Positions 44,001 to 51,839 of a DNA stretch of 64,000 nt are shown here, in pieces. Position numbers and translations under genes: made by a program. Numbering within the stretch: the first letter of the stretch is position 1; each line of letters begins with the position of its first letter. This DNA comes from Cinnamomum chago. Taxonomy: Eukaryota; Streptophyta; Magnoliopsida; Laurales; Lauraceae. The stretch lies in the NCBI GenBank assembly GCA_038049695.1, contig CP142461.1, positions 22,699,001 to 22,763,000 on the forward strand, in the 5' to 3' direction. The notes below the pieces were generated by a model. The model saw nothing but the letters and a program-made list of their open reading frames with translations, had not been told where the DNA came from and did not search any database.

Positions 44001-47000
44001 CGGAGCCGACGAGGGTCCGTCGTCTGCCGAGCGGCCACGGAAGACTCCCCCGACTTCCCCTTCGAAGGCTTGGCCGAAGAAGCGCCTGCCGCGCCCAACG
44101 AGCTAGAAAAGGCGGCGGGGGCGGATCCCTGGGCGGCACCTGCACCGCTGGGGACGTTCTTGAGGGCTTCCGGGGCCGTACCTCCAAAAATCAGGGCCCC
44201 CAGGTTCTTCAAGGGTGGGCGCGGCCTCTCCATTTCCTCTTCCTCTGCTTCTCCTCGGTCTCGGGGAGGACTGTCGCCGATGACTATCGGGTCCCGAGGA
44301 TCCGTGGCTTGACCGTCTGTCTCGGCAGGGTCGGGTCCGACTTCCCCCGGTGGAGCAAGAGGAATCTCGGCAGCCTTCCTAGTGTAAGACTGATACCGAG
44401 GTTTGTACCCCAGCAAGGAGAAAGCGGCTCGGTCGTAATGACCGTGGTAGCGCTCAATCCTCTCTAGCCACGCGTCGTTGCGCTTCCACTTGTCGAAACC
44501 GGCCTCTCTCCTCCTCTTCTGAATGCCTACACGGAAAAATGGGCAAGGACATCAGTTCGGCATAATAGCAGGCAAAGGCAAGATAAGCTTAAACCTAGAA
44601 GGGTGGGCATTTACTAGGGGGTGTCCCAGGTTTTCGTGGGACCTGGATCCTCCGGTCCTCCTCGGTCTCGGTCCCCCTGAACTCCCAGTTTCCCGAGATC
44701 AAAAAGCGGTCATCTCCGGCGTATTTGGTAGAGTCCTCCAGGGCATTCACCAAGGGACGGCGCCTGGCCTTGACCCGAAGGTAGTAAGCGTCCTCGACCC
44801 CGCGGCCTTGCAGATATCGTAGACATCTTCTAAATCATGTACGCTGAGACCGATGTCCAAAATCCAGTTCAGCTGGGCCACGCCCATTATTATTTTGAAG
44901 CCGTTCGGCATTAGCTGGAAGGGGCAGAGGTTCCACGCGTGGAGACAGGACCGGAGGAGTGGGTGGATGGGGAATCTTACCCCCCTTTCGCACACAGCCA
45001 GCAAAGGGAAGGGCATCCATTCCTTATAGGTGACGAAACCCTTGACGGAGCCCTGGAAGACAAAGGGTTTCACCAGGACATCCTCTGGGATCCTAAAGTT
45101 CTCCCTAAAAGCCTCTAGGGCTGCAGGGCCCTCTACCCAGTGGCTGTATATTCCCATTTTCTTGAAACAGAAGAGAAGGAAGAAATAGAAGAAAGGGAAC
45201 GAAGGCTGGGAGGGCCTAAGGGATTAGGAATCTCAGAAATCGCAGAAGAAGGAGAAATACAGAGAGGAGATGAAGGCAAGAAGCATAACTCACAGAAAAA
45301 GCAAAGAGGACTGCAGAAGACGGAAGGGCAAGGAACGGGAAGCAGAGGGCGAAGAGTCTCCGAGTTCGGCGGTCTTCTGGGTTGAACAAAGTTGCAGCAG
45401 AGTCTCCTTCAAACTAACAGCTAGGGTAAAAGAGGAAGAAAGAGGAGCGGGCCCCTTTTTATAAAGGAGCGCCCCCTCTTGATTACCGCACGTCGCGTCG
45501 CTTCGACTTCGGTGTCCTACCAGACAGAAGGCTCCACGTGGCAGAGACGATAAGTATTCCGCCATGCCTCTGGTACGACATTAATCGCCTCGGGTATGCG
45601 AAACGGCGCTCTCCGTATCCGCTGTGGCAGGGCAATCATGACGCCCTATTTATTGCCTAGGGCAGGTGAAGAGGCGCCATAATGAGGATATTCCTAAGGC
45701 GGGATACGAAAAGACAGCCCCGTCACATCCAAGTCTTAGCTCCCGACCTCGGAGAAAGCCCGAGGTCAGGGAGCTAGGGGGCAATTGTGTGGGGTCATTC
45801 CGTGATCATGGAATTAAACGGGGCCACCACCCAGTCTCGGTAACCCGTGATCTCGGTGCCGCCAAGTTCGGCTGCATCGCCGTCTCGGGCAATTATGGAG
45901 CGGGCCCCAGTGATTACGTCACGTGTCCCAACTTCGGCCTCAGCCTCGACCGAGCTCGGCCTCCTTTCATTCAATCATAAATGCCGCCATTAATGCACTG
46001 CCAAAACAGGATCGGCGGTCTGACAACAGAATGGGCTCTGGACCTACGCGAGGGGCACGCCATATCTACAGTCATATCCATAGGCGAGGAGGGCTGGTCC
46101 GATGGGACGTCCCCTTTTTACCTACCCCCACTCAGGAGATGAGAGTACGCTCAGATGGGACTCCCGTCTCCTCAGGAAGACAGTCCAATGATGACTTCTC
46201 CACCTATATATTGCATGAGAGAATCCATGAAAGGTACGCACACGCATAATCTCTCCCTCCCAGAACTCTTTCTCTCCATTCTCTCAGTCCCTGCACTAAC
46301 TTAACCGTCGGAGGGCCTTCGGCTACCCACAGCCAGGGTCTCTGACCGTTGTTCTTTTCCTTTCAGGTCATTGGAGGCTCGATCCATTCCTCTTACCTCC
46401 CTCAAAACCTTGCATCAGGAGCTTAATCCTCCATTACTTAAGTCCGTAATTTTTAGGCACTTACACTAATCTTTAGGGATCTACCATGGATATGCCCGTG
46501 CACTAATTGACCAATGAGATTCCCAAAATCTCATTGTGGGAGTGGGTGGGCGGGTGTAGTATGGCATTATTCAACAAACAACCGCATTTAACAACGGAAG
46601 GCCACAAACAGGAAGCCGAATATTTTGAGATCTGAGTTTTGGGAAGTTTATCATGAGTAGTTCACATAAAAAAAGAACCTGAATCCCAAAACACAAGGCA
46701 TCAAGTTTATTGAACCATGGGTAGTGAAGCCTAAGGACACCATGCATCCATGAGCCAAGAGATGCATCATCATCATCACGAGCCATTACATGCATATAAC
46801 ACCATATTTCAGTTTGTTCAGAATAGCTCAACAAGACTGCTTGTCCGGGAAGATCATTATTTTACTACTGTCAAGCAAGCAATAAGGTCAGGTAGAAAAT
46901 ACCTCATAAAACATATCAGTATCAGATTTTGACCATCTCTCTGTAGGTGTCCTATTCATGAAGGAGTGGTAATTCAATTTAGGGCAACTTGGTTCATATT

Positions 47001-47098
47001 TAAGATTTGCTCGATCATCCTCGGGGTTTAGACCCTCTGTTGAAGCTAAGGGATCCTCATCATCATATGGGGCATCGTTGGGAGTGGAATTGTCAGCA
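31803..47098 (-). CDS. BDP1: TFIIIB component B'' (BDP1), 3' portion of the gene
   Basis: BDP1 is a subunit of TFIIIB, which recruits RNA polymerase III to tRNA and 5S genes in the nucleus. The assembled evidence is the conserved extended Myb/SANT segment spread over three exons: RTPTERWSKSDTDMFYE, then IRQFGSDFAMIQQLFPGRTR with HQVKLKFKAEERKHPL, then SHFALVIERLQ. All join in phase with GT..AG borders. An acidic C-terminal exon ends in a stop at 31803. Amino-terminal exons were not found up to 51 kb and may be poorly conserved, or lie beyond the 51-64 kb transposon stack. The intron 34956-46902 holds an 11.36-kb Tat element; without it and its duplicated site the intron would be about 580 bp. 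Another intron holds a solo LTR. Some exons between 32038 and 34110 remain unresolved. Confidence 0.9.
32140..32381 (-). CDS. BDP1: Possible additional BDP1 exon
   Basis: An open stretch on the minus strand ends in a good donor, GAAG|GTATGT. It would join in phase to the terminal exon through the acceptor TCTTTAG. Its upstream junction does not fit the phase of the 34110 exon directly, so either a further exon lies between or this is not coding. The predicted sequence (threonine- and proline-rich middle) is not one I recognise as conserved. Confidence 0.3.
32954..33800 (+). mobile_element. Solo LTR of a Tat-type Gypsy element in a BDP1 intron
   Basis: 847 bp beginning TGTGTGGGG and ending TTTGCACTTACA, flanked by a perfect 5-bp duplication TAGAT (32949-32953 and 33801-33805). 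Both termini match those of the full Tat element at 35107-46465 (TGTGTGGGGT, GGCACTTACA). The bodies share only short blocks such as the CAGCCAGGGTC and TTTCAGGT region, so it is a related but distinct family. A TATA-like CATATAAGG lies near 33553. Solo LTRs form by recombination between the two LTRs of a former full element. Confidence 0.9.
34110..34213 (-). CDS. BDP1: BDP1 exon: end of the SANT domain
   Basis: Acceptor TCTGTCGCAG before 34213 and donor AAG|GTAACT after 34110. The 104 bp complete the split codon of the preceding exon and end in phase 0. Encodes LSHFALVIERLQEAQAEQNA followed by an acidic tail, matching the family pattern after the Myb-like core. Confidence 0.92.
34811..34955 (-). 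CDS. BDP1: BDP1 exon: core of the SANT domain
   Basis: Acceptor TTGGTCAG before 34955 and donor AAAG|GTACAAG after 34811. The 145 bp start in phase 0 and end one base into a codon. Encodes AIRQFGSDFAMIQQLFPGRT, RHQVKLKFKAEERKHPL and NDALSHRSK, the most conserved part of the BDP1 family. Confidence 0.95.
35107..35786 (+). repeat. 5' LTR of the Tat element
   Basis: Starts TGTGTGGGGTCATTCC and ends TTAGGCACTTACA. A TATA-like CTATATATTG lies at 35524-35533, followed by a CT-rich leader region. Confidence 0.95.
35789..35806 (+). other. Primer binding site of the Tat element
   Basis: TGGCGCCGTCTGTGGGGA starts two bases after the LTR. This TGGCGCCGT type is typical of Tat-lineage elements and differs from the initiator-Met site used by the Tekay and SIRE elements in the window. 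Confidence 0.9.
35838..36620 (+). CDS. Leader frame before gag of the Tat element
   Basis: An open frame starting MPPKTRNGGGGPSTSK shortly after the PBS. It is rich in proline, arginine and serine and has a charged coiled-coil-like stretch near its end (KDEVIRRLEERLEMNERR). Its position and basic, disordered composition fit the N-terminal part of Tat gag. No enzymatic domain is present. Confidence 0.6.
   Translation: MPPKTRNGGGGPSTSKQALSFPLREEPAFPPFLPSQPAQSVVPEPPPDLRGALLPPPGPPAVPPIRQEEPQDPRQRRSGGKPSAACVEGVVQSASSSQPIATRLRQDSRRDAPHHTGERSHGGPQQNASTADLRRQGKTPVRTGSRHSHQHVHDDGQSFHQTHGDRDNNPLLKELDAQNQALQHKDEVIRRLEERLEMNERRSRGPPPRRPRTRPGHQDLRRALNSRRRYHCEEEGSSSSHLPDGLGGSQHEPESPRLGD
36636..41759 (+). 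CDS. Gag-pol polyprotein of the Tat element
   Basis: A single open frame of about 1,707 codons. Approximate residues: gag capsid 40-220 (FSLPERFNVPRFVLYDGASD), zinc-finger-like CSYHKQHGHMTEDC at ~312, protease DPGSS at ~456, and reverse transcriptase from ~690 with VDFTDLNKACPKD at ~733 and YIDD at ~830. RNase H is at ~960-1080, and a second archaeal-type RNase H is at ~1135-1270 (FVDGSS, NNEAEYEAL, FSDSQLV). The integrase zinc-binding region is at ~1359 (HEGICGSHIGG, CEKCQKF) and the core follows with VSDNGTQF at ~1487. It ends RPWNAAHLKKYYF. The protein makes virus-like particles, copies the element RNA and inserts the copy. GC content is well above the host flanks. The true start is uncertain; the frame may be used with upstream gag. 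Confidence 0.93.
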   Translation: MLDHYVKQEVQARLAEIGIARDQTDEHEEDDQGMSPFSQEIKNFSLPERFNVPRFVLYDGASDPEAHLRHFTQRMSVWGDVGLLNCRVFSSSLGDLPLRWFCALPPGSVSTWRQLRSSFLEKFQAHRVIPKTGSNLMAIRMKDGEGITAFARRFWTIYSQITDANDEVAIMCFREGLLPGNELRRDLVRNPVATMKALMARVKQYIEQEEDEAHGTERFGFPKKHQASTKEETFPRPRSDKRKPARSFSIASDSSKRPRSQSAKPANDPYRAISVVFKEPIYRLLNKIKAEPYFQWPRPMTGDPSIRDQNKRCSYHKQHGHMTEDCFALKSHLEKLVHDGHLQEYIKQEERVHRAQQRTRPSDDHESDEPAGTINVIHLAPAPGRGSAQARSDARRAAHGKQVMSAEWESASKRRKREKPKIWFSDEDLKEVELPHNDALILTLRLNNYTTKRVLVDPGSSTEIVYYSCFKQLGLPESALREAHVPLIGFSAQPVYPKGRISLEVRIGGAAKVADFMVIDAPSPYNVILGRSWLHAMEAVPSTLHQKLKFPLEKPGGTVEIVTVCGNQQMARECLVVVAPGEEEPRRVHMAELEAEIEDVGRTAGQKSIEDLTEVRINPEDPERYFLLGSQLPDAEKAELLDFLLLNKDIFAWTPYEMPGIDPEVICYKLNVDPGHKPVVQKAHRTGIPQTEAIIEEVEKLLEAGAIREVHYPQWLANTVVVKKKSGKWRVCVDFTDLNKACPKDSFPLPKIDQMIDATSRHDRMSFLDAYRGYHQIPLHRSDEEKTAFITPRGIYCYKVMPFGLKNAGATYQRLVTRMFRDQLGKTMEVYIDDMVVKSRESQSHLTDLCQTFAILRKFQLKLNASKCAFGVGSGKFLGSLVTRRGIEANPEQIAAIQAIQSPTSAKQVQRLTGMAAALNRFISRASDKCRPFFQLLKKSSKFQWTPECDSALETLKRYLSSPPLLSTPSQDDFLYLYLAVSDHAVSSVLVRESDKQQYPIYYTSKTLLNAETRYLPLEKLALALLSASRKLSHYFQTHAVVVITEFPLKSLFRKADFSGRISKWAVELGQFDIQYQPRTAIKAQVLADFVVEFTSPSSAPTSLDTELGDSKGSNEGNAKTEEDQSWEKFLESAWKIFVDGSSTSKRAGAGVVLQSPEGLVIEQALTLNFKASNNEAEYEALIAGLGSARILGARRVVVFSDSQLVTSQLSGDYQARDERMVAYLAHTRQLLSQFEKVEVRQVGRESNRHADALASLASAVEAGKRRTVDVGTLEKPSIELLPVRQVLCTDLGPSWMDPIMAFLKEDKLPEDKSEAHKVRVKAAHFWLSPDEKLYRKSYSGPYLQCVHPSKVEDFLFEIHEGICGSHIGGRSLAYRAISQGYWWPYMQKDAQIYARKCEKCQKFSHSLHQPAQDLSPISSPWPFAQWGLDIVGPLHRTPGNKRWLMVGTDYFTKWIEAEALSSITELDTKNFVWKNIVTRFGIPRALVSDNGTQFDSKFFKSFCQELGIRNLYATPAYPQSNGQAEISNKVVLEGLKKRLDKAKGRWTEELPSVLWAYRTTPRRSTSATPFSLAYGMEAVIPLEVGLPTLRTNLFDQGQNEMNLARELDLAEERREAASVRLAAYQQQLSRGYNQKVKERRFSVGELVLKKALPADRDPNDGKLAPNWLGPYKVVSISGRSAYRLEGMDGKELPRPWNAAHLKKYYF
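41831..42215 (+). repeat. Seven 55-bp tandem repeats in the 3' region of the Tat element
   Basis: Units start CGCAAGGATCCGGCCCTCGC at 41831, 41886, 41941, 41996, 42051, 42106 and 42161. The middle copies are nearly identical and the outer ones have drifted. Because 55 is not a multiple of three, the minus-strand frame through it shows a false 55-residue repeat protein. Tandem repeats after pol are a known feature of Tat-lineage elements. Confidence 0.95.
42691..45157 (-). CDS. Antisense extra ORF of the Tat element, intron-containing
   Basis: Open blocks lie on the minus strand at 45157-44747, 44416-43601 and 43518-42691. The first resembles the plant 'putative gypsy-type transposon' domain (Pfam Transposase_28): RFPIHPLLRSCLHAWNLCPF, then LMPNGFKIIMGVAQL. 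The middle is basic and proline-rich (KRPRLSS). The last is a long coiled coil (alternating K/E/A with ELAKKEAELEASKKERSEAE) and a proline-rich tail. A clean intron lies at 43543-43624 (GAG|GTAGCT..TTTTCACAG|AAC), and a second is likely at about 44522-44598. Antisense extra ORFs are known in Tat elements such as Grande; their function is unknown. It runs in the same direction as BDP1. Possibly with a break in the first block. Confidence 0.75.
45456..45466 (-). promoter_or_regulatory. TATA box for the antisense ORF
   Basis: On the minus strand CTTTATAAAAA lies about 300 bp upstream of the antisense ATG at 45157, in a GC-rich surround (GGCGCTC before, GGGGCCCGC after). This is a textbook TATA context and implies a start site near 45430 with a leader of about 270 bases. 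Activity is inferred. Confidence 0.6.
45766..45783 (+). other. Polypurine tract of the Tat element
   Basis: AGGGAGCTAGGGGGCAA sits directly before the 3' LTR start at 45786. Confidence 0.75.
45786..46465 (+). repeat. 3' LTR of the Tat element
   Basis: 680 bp, nearly identical to the 5' LTR, ending GGCACTTACA and followed by the duplicated CTAAT. Confidence 0.95.
46903..47098 (-). CDS. BDP1: BDP1 exon: N-terminal half of the SANT domain
   Basis: Acceptor GTGCAG at 47099-47104 and donor GAG|GTATTT at 46902. The 196-bp exon starts with one base of a split codon and ends in phase 0. It encodes an acidic stretch (NDAPYDDEDPLASTEG), then YHSFMNRTPTERWSK and SDTDMFYE. That is the conserved run-in to the BDP1 Myb-like domain. 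Confidence 0.9.
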
Positions 47099-48080
47099 CT
47101 GCACAGTAAAAGTTGATTAAAAGATTACTTTTCAAATTTTAGGTATTACAATAGTACTAAAATATATAATTTATGATGTCGACGATGTGGTAACAGATTT
47201 CCCCTTGATGCTGATGTTTCTTTTCCTATACTGGTTGAAAAGAAAACGATGACATATATAGGTCATAGCATCTCTTTACAAAGTGCCATATGAAGAGGCA
47301 GAAAATGAATATTAGCAAGATCTTTAAATTTTCTTTTGACGCTTAAAATCCTTCTCATTCATAATTTCAAACAGTGAAAAAATCTTAAGTACATAAACTA
47401 AGGTCATCAATGGACTTCCAATTACCTGGCCACCCAGAGGACCCAAATCCGAATCCAGATATGAACCCATATATTGGACCCTGATTGATAATCAGCGAGT
47501 CCGAATACACATTTGGGTCCAATAGGGTCTGGACCCGATGCATGAGCATATAACATATCTAAGTGTAATAATACATGATATATGTCATTATATTAAATGC
47601 AATATACATATAAATAATATAATCAACATCATCCCCATTATTAAAAAGCTTTGTCCCAACCATGTTGGGGTCTGCTGCGTGAAATCTATTTCACCATTTC
47701 AGTTTACCCTGGGCTAAATCCTCAAAAAGGCTGCATATGCAATATAAATATGTTTAAGGGGATGGGGTCACACCAGCTTGACAAAGAAACAAATGAAAGG
47801 GACTTCACACGGAACTGAATTTAATCCTTCAATCAACTCAAAATACTGCAATGGTTGAATGGCTACATGGGTTTTTATAATGGTCCTAATGACATAAAGA
47901 TCTAGTTTTAATCCTATCCATCAAAAAAATAAAAGGCTAACCTTAGCCATCCTCTCTCCTAAATGGAAAACAGATATCTTGACAACTAGGACTCAAGTTA
48001 AATTAAATAACTTAACAAACAAGGACTCTTTAAAAAGGAAATTGATAGGTAACTGAAATCCCCACATCTTCTACCTTTTA
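47099..48080. other. Upstream BDP1 intron or intergenic DNA, no exon identified
   Basis: No BDP1 exon could be recognised here. Near 47645-47740 the sequence AAAGCTTTGTCCCAACCATG followed by TTGGGGTC resembles a short interspersed repeat tail common in plant genomes. GGGTCCAGACCC-like blocks at 47430-47540 look repetitive. The last three bases are the TTA duplicated by the MITE. Confidence 0.4.
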
Positions 48081-48389
48081 GGGTCTGTTTGGCACTTTAC
48101 TAGATTAGTAAAAGTCAAGTAAAGCCTCCATTTTTTAGACAAGGAATCACATCAATAGCACTTTAATTCAAAACTCCCTCCATCTTTTAAAATAAAAAAT
48201 AAAAAAAAATCCTTTCTCCACTAAAAGACAAAAAAACTCCATTTTTCTATACAAAAAGTCAAAAAGATTCCATACCAATCATCTAAAAATAAAATATCAT
48301 CATAACCCTATTATATTTTATTCTCTTTTGATTTGATGCTTTACCAGTTACTGCATTTTATTTTACATATAAAATTACCAAACGGACCC
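48081..48389. mobile_element. PIF/Harbinger-like MITE, 309 bp
   Basis: Terminal inverted repeats GGGTCTGTTTGG and CCAAACGGACCC differ at one position. They are flanked by the 3-bp duplication TTA (48078-48080 and 48390-48392), the usual target of PIF/Harbinger (Tourist-like) elements. The interior is AT-rich and non-coding, so transposition would need a transposase from elsewhere. Confidence 0.8.
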
Positions 48390-48429
48390 TTAGGGAACTT
48401 GTATGGGGGAGGAAACTTGCCCGTGTGCA

Positions 48430-49230
48430 AGTCTTCTTTGGGATTTTTTGCATTCTTTGCAGATCCCACACGGGCCCCACCCATGTTATCATCCTTCATC
48501 CTGCATTGGGAAGAAACTCATCCTCAAGTTTGGAGGCTCCTCTTCAATACTGTCATGGAATGGGTCCCAAAAGAACTTTCACGAGGCAATTTCTTCATCA
48601 GGGACAATGCGATCTCTATGCTGCCCTTCTCAAAGGAATACATGTTTGCCTTTCCTCGATAAGCCACATCTTTGTCATAGATCCATGGTCACCTGAAGAG
48701 TATATGGCCAACATTCATAGAAGACACGTCAAAGACTTTTCTATGGCCTATTTGGACAGTCATTAGAGCTACCCAAATTGGTAATGAGGGAGCACAACTT
48801 CCCGTTGATGGTGCATAAAGTTCAAAATACCATGCTTCCTCCATTTGTGGTCATCTGCCTTCGTAGGGGCCAACTATGAGAGTACCCTTAGAGTCAGCAT
48901 GCACCTTAACCTTGTCAACTGGGTTGGTTGATACATGCATGTCTCTTGATGACCATCCAGTTCTTTTTCTTCATGGTTGTCTTCTTCACCAGTCTCAATG
49001 ATACTGTGATCTTGCTCATCAATGACATGAATTGGAGTCGCTTGATTGTTGCAAGGGGCATTCATAAGCCATATGACCGGTGGCAAATTTTATTGTTCTT
49101 TTGCAAATTCCTATCCACAGCCCTGTTCCCCAAGTTAGTAGCCCACTTCTCTGATGACAGTGAAGTTTGGACAAACGAAAGTTACCCAGACAGCTTGGAA
49201 GAACAAGCACACACGTAAACAAACCACACT
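48430..49230 (-). pseudogene. Old Gypsy gag-protease fragment (fossil)
   Basis: On the minus strand a zinc-knuckle-like GHMAYECPL (about 49070) is followed by an acidic linker. Near 48690 comes a protease-end motif, PWIYDKDVAYRGKANMYSFE, similar to the PWLYDRKV..D...NTYTF pattern of plant Gypsy elements. It is much eroded, with many breaks, and no LTRs were found. The family cannot be set beyond Gypsy. Confidence 0.6.
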
Positions 49231-49645
49231 TCATTCCTTATTGATACCTGACAAACTTTTGAAATTCCTTTTAAAACTCGCTAAAATTTCCCATAATAAA
49301 TAAAAAAACCCTTCCAGATTATTGTTTTACAAATAAGTCCTATGCTTAAATCATAACACAAACTGATCCAAACATGGCACATTAGGGCTGCCAACCACAG
49401 AACAACCTTATTAGTTGCACAATTATATTCCTTAAAGAAGTCTTTTCTTTTTTATTTTGATTTCCTTCTGATTTTCATGTGATCTTTCCGTTTTTGCAAT
49501 AATTCAAAATTTATAATTTTTTTAAACATCGAGAAAAATAAGATATTATATGCAAGAGACGTCCTTGTGTATTTCTCAATCTCTTCTTTGAGTCTGCTAT
49601 AGAGGAGAGGGACGAAGGGGACAACTTAATGGAGAAGAGGATTAA

Positions 49646-49648
<3 letters not shown>

Positions 49649-49682
<34 letters not shown>
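49649..49682. repeat. (GA)n microsatellite
   Basis: About 17 uninterrupted AG dinucleotides in a wider purine-rich area (49600-49860). Such tracts are length-variable. Confidence 0.95.
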
Positions 49683-49684
<2 letters not shown>

Positions 49685-50328
49685 TGACTGTGACTACTTA
49701 TCATTGAACGAGAAGGAAAAGAGATTGGAGATGGATTTGGAAAGATGGGTCTGGAGAGATGGATAGAGAGAAGAGAGAGGAAGAGAGACGGTCGAGTGGA
49801 CAAGAGTTAGAGAGGAGAAAGAAAAAGGAGAGGAGAAAGAAAAAGCGTGGGGCATGAGTACCAAAGTAAACACCCACTGTTTTCGAAACATTTGCTAAAT
49901 CTCTTGGAATTTTTGGAGGGTTTTTGGAATCCAAACTGTTTTAACTTTATCGGATGGTCACCATTTATCAATCCATGTAATAGGATTGAACATACAAGCG
50001 TGAGAGAAGACAAATAAATATATATGTGGTAAATAATCAGGTGAGATCTGTGTGGAGCCCACCTATCACCCAATCCAAACCTTGTAATGGACAGGGACCA
50101 TTTTGATAGTCACACGTCCCAGGGTTTGGCACCCATGTGAATGAACCGGACTGCTGGATCAACTATATACCCATACGAATGGACTGGGCTTGTCAGTCAT
50201 GGATGAAGGGGGTTAGGAGCATGGGATTGGGGCCAAACTTGATATTCGGGGTGGTCCCATATAAATTTTTCAATCCCCACCAGTTCCATCCCAAAATGGG
50301 ATTCCCAGTGGGCCCCATAAAAAAGTTT

Positions 50329-50343
50329 TTTATATATATAAAG
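50329..50343 (+). promoter_or_regulatory. Possible host TATA box
   Basis: TTTATATATATAAAGG lies about 50-60 bp before a CT-rich stretch typical of plant 5' leaders. The gene it would drive is not identified. Confidence 0.35.
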
Positions 50344-50389
50344 GGAAATGCTCCTATGAGAGCAACTCTCAAACTATTGTGGTGGTGGG

Positions 50390-51070
50390 GGGGCTCTCTC
50401 TCCCTCTCGCGCGACAGACACAGCCTCTACCTATCTAGACTGCTCCGCCCTGCTGCATCTCCTCTCTCCCTCTTGTGTCTGCACGCATGGAAAAAGGGCG
50501 TCATCTCCTCTCTCCCCATCTCTCCCTAATCGATCGCTACCTGCAGCTCCTTCCAAAAAAAAAAGGGGGGGGTAAGAAAACTCACCTAAGCTGACCTCAT
50601 TCTGCCACTTCTGGTTTGTATGGCTTTTTAAAAAAATTTCAACTGTTTTTAGAGCTGGATTTGTTGAGAGTTTTTCATCTTGTTTGAATTCTGACGCGTT
50701 CCGGTTTGTATGCCAAAAATTTTTCATCTCTCTCCCCTTGACTCTTCTTCTTGTTTGTGGTTTTTTGTTTTCGAAATTGAAAGCGTGATTGCGATGTGAT
50801 CTATTTTGCAATGTACATATAGAGGAAGTGATTTTGATTAGAATGCTATTTTTTTTTTGGCACAAATGGGTTTTTAATGCTAGTTATTATGTTGATTTGT
50901 GGCATTTTTGAGTCGTGCTTGATTTCGGATTTGTTGAAAAATGCTTTTCTAACTGCTGAAGTTAGGCAGTGATGGTTTTGGGTGGATGATTTGAGTGGTG
51001 AGTGTGTTTAGTGATATTGTATGTGTTTGTGGTGAGTTTGTTGAGGAATTGGAGTTTTCTTTGCTCTCTT
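50390..51070 (+). other. Possible 5' leader exon and T-rich first intron of an unidentified host gene
   Basis: 50390-50550 is rich in CTCTCTCC, as plant leaders are. At about 50572 GGGGGTAAGAAAACTC offers a splice donor. The next 500 bp are strongly T/G-rich (GGATTTGTTG, TTGATTTCGGATTTG), like a first intron, until the TRIM at 51071. No acceptor or coding exon is visible before the transposon stack, so this remains a suggestion from composition. Confidence 0.3.
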
Positions 51071-51528
51071 TGTAATGCCCCACCCGATACCAATGCATGA
51101 TATTGTCCGCTTCAGCACATGGGCCTTACGCTTTTGTTTCTAGTGGGCCTCAACCCACCAAAAGGCCTCATGCAAGATAAGGGTGTATGCTATACATATA
51201 ATCACATTCACTTTCCTCTCTATAGTCGATGTGGGACTCCGGGACGTCACATGCCACCCCCCTTAGACTACACATCCCTGTGCAGTAGCCTGCCAACCCT
51301 CTTGGCCCGCCCCCATAGAGACATGCCCACTTACACCAGGCCACGCCAGGGACTCACACTCGAACTAGTCGAGAGTCAGTTCTGATACCATTTGTAATGC
51401 CCCACCCGATACCCATGCATGATATTGTCTGCTTCAACCCACATACCTCACTGTTTTGTTTCTGGTGGGCCTCAACCCACCAAAAGGCCTCATGCAAGGT
51501 AAGGGTGTAGGCTCTACATATAATCCCA
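51071..51528 (-). mobile_element. TRIM (terminal-repeat retrotransposon in miniature), one LTR cut
   Basis: Direct repeats lie at 51071-51251 (181 bp, complete) and 51393-51528 (cut). On the minus strand the LTR starts TGTGACGTCCCGGAGTCCCA and ends GGGGCATTACA. Next to the 5' LTR is a PBS-like TGGTATCAGAAC, and before the 3' LTR a purine tract AAGGGGGGTGG. The interior is only 141 bp and non-coding. The outer part of the 5' LTR is missing where the Ale-type element begins. TRIMs are mobilised by enzymes of other LTR elements. Confidence 0.8.
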
Positions 51529-51839
51529 TGAAATGATATGAAATGAGAGAAGGGAGAAAAAGACGAGTTTGGAGAGAACTTGATACCTTAATGTGAGGTT
51601 CATTTGAATATTTATAATTACATTATCCCCTAATCAAGGGCCCTAAACATCCTAACCAGTACAATCAAAATAATGAATAATCAAGCTCCTAATCTATACA
51701 AGTAAATAAGAGACAAAATAGCAACATATCAAAAGATGATCCGACACGTGGGATTTTATATACAGCTGTGTACAAGCCCTTGATGGGCTGGGCTTAGTGG
51801 GACTGGGCCTAGTGGGCCTAAGCCACATTATCTTCTACA
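51529..51839 (-). repeat. 3' LTR of the Ale-type element
   Basis: 311 bp. On the minus strand it starts TGTAGAAGATAATG, has a TATA-like GTATATAAAAT at about 51755-51765 and ends ATATCATTTCA. It lies inside the cut LTR of the TRIM. Confidence 0.85.

Larger units (their letters stand above)
35107..46465 (+). mobile_element. Young, nearly whole Tat-lineage Gypsy element inside a BDP1 intron
   Basis: 11,359 bp with two 680-bp LTRs (35107-35786, 45786-46465), a perfect CTAAT duplication (35102-35106, 46466-46470), a PBS starting TGGCGCCGTC, a long gag-pol frame, a 55-bp tandem array, an antisense gene and a PPT. A second, archaeal-type RNase H after the usual one places it in the Tat lineage (RIRE2/Retand-like). 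I noticed two differences between the LTRs. At 1.3e-8 per site per year this is roughly 0.1 million years, perhaps older in a slow-evolving woody plant. The sense strand is opposite to BDP1. It looks nearly whole, with at most a break or two. Confidence 0.95.
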
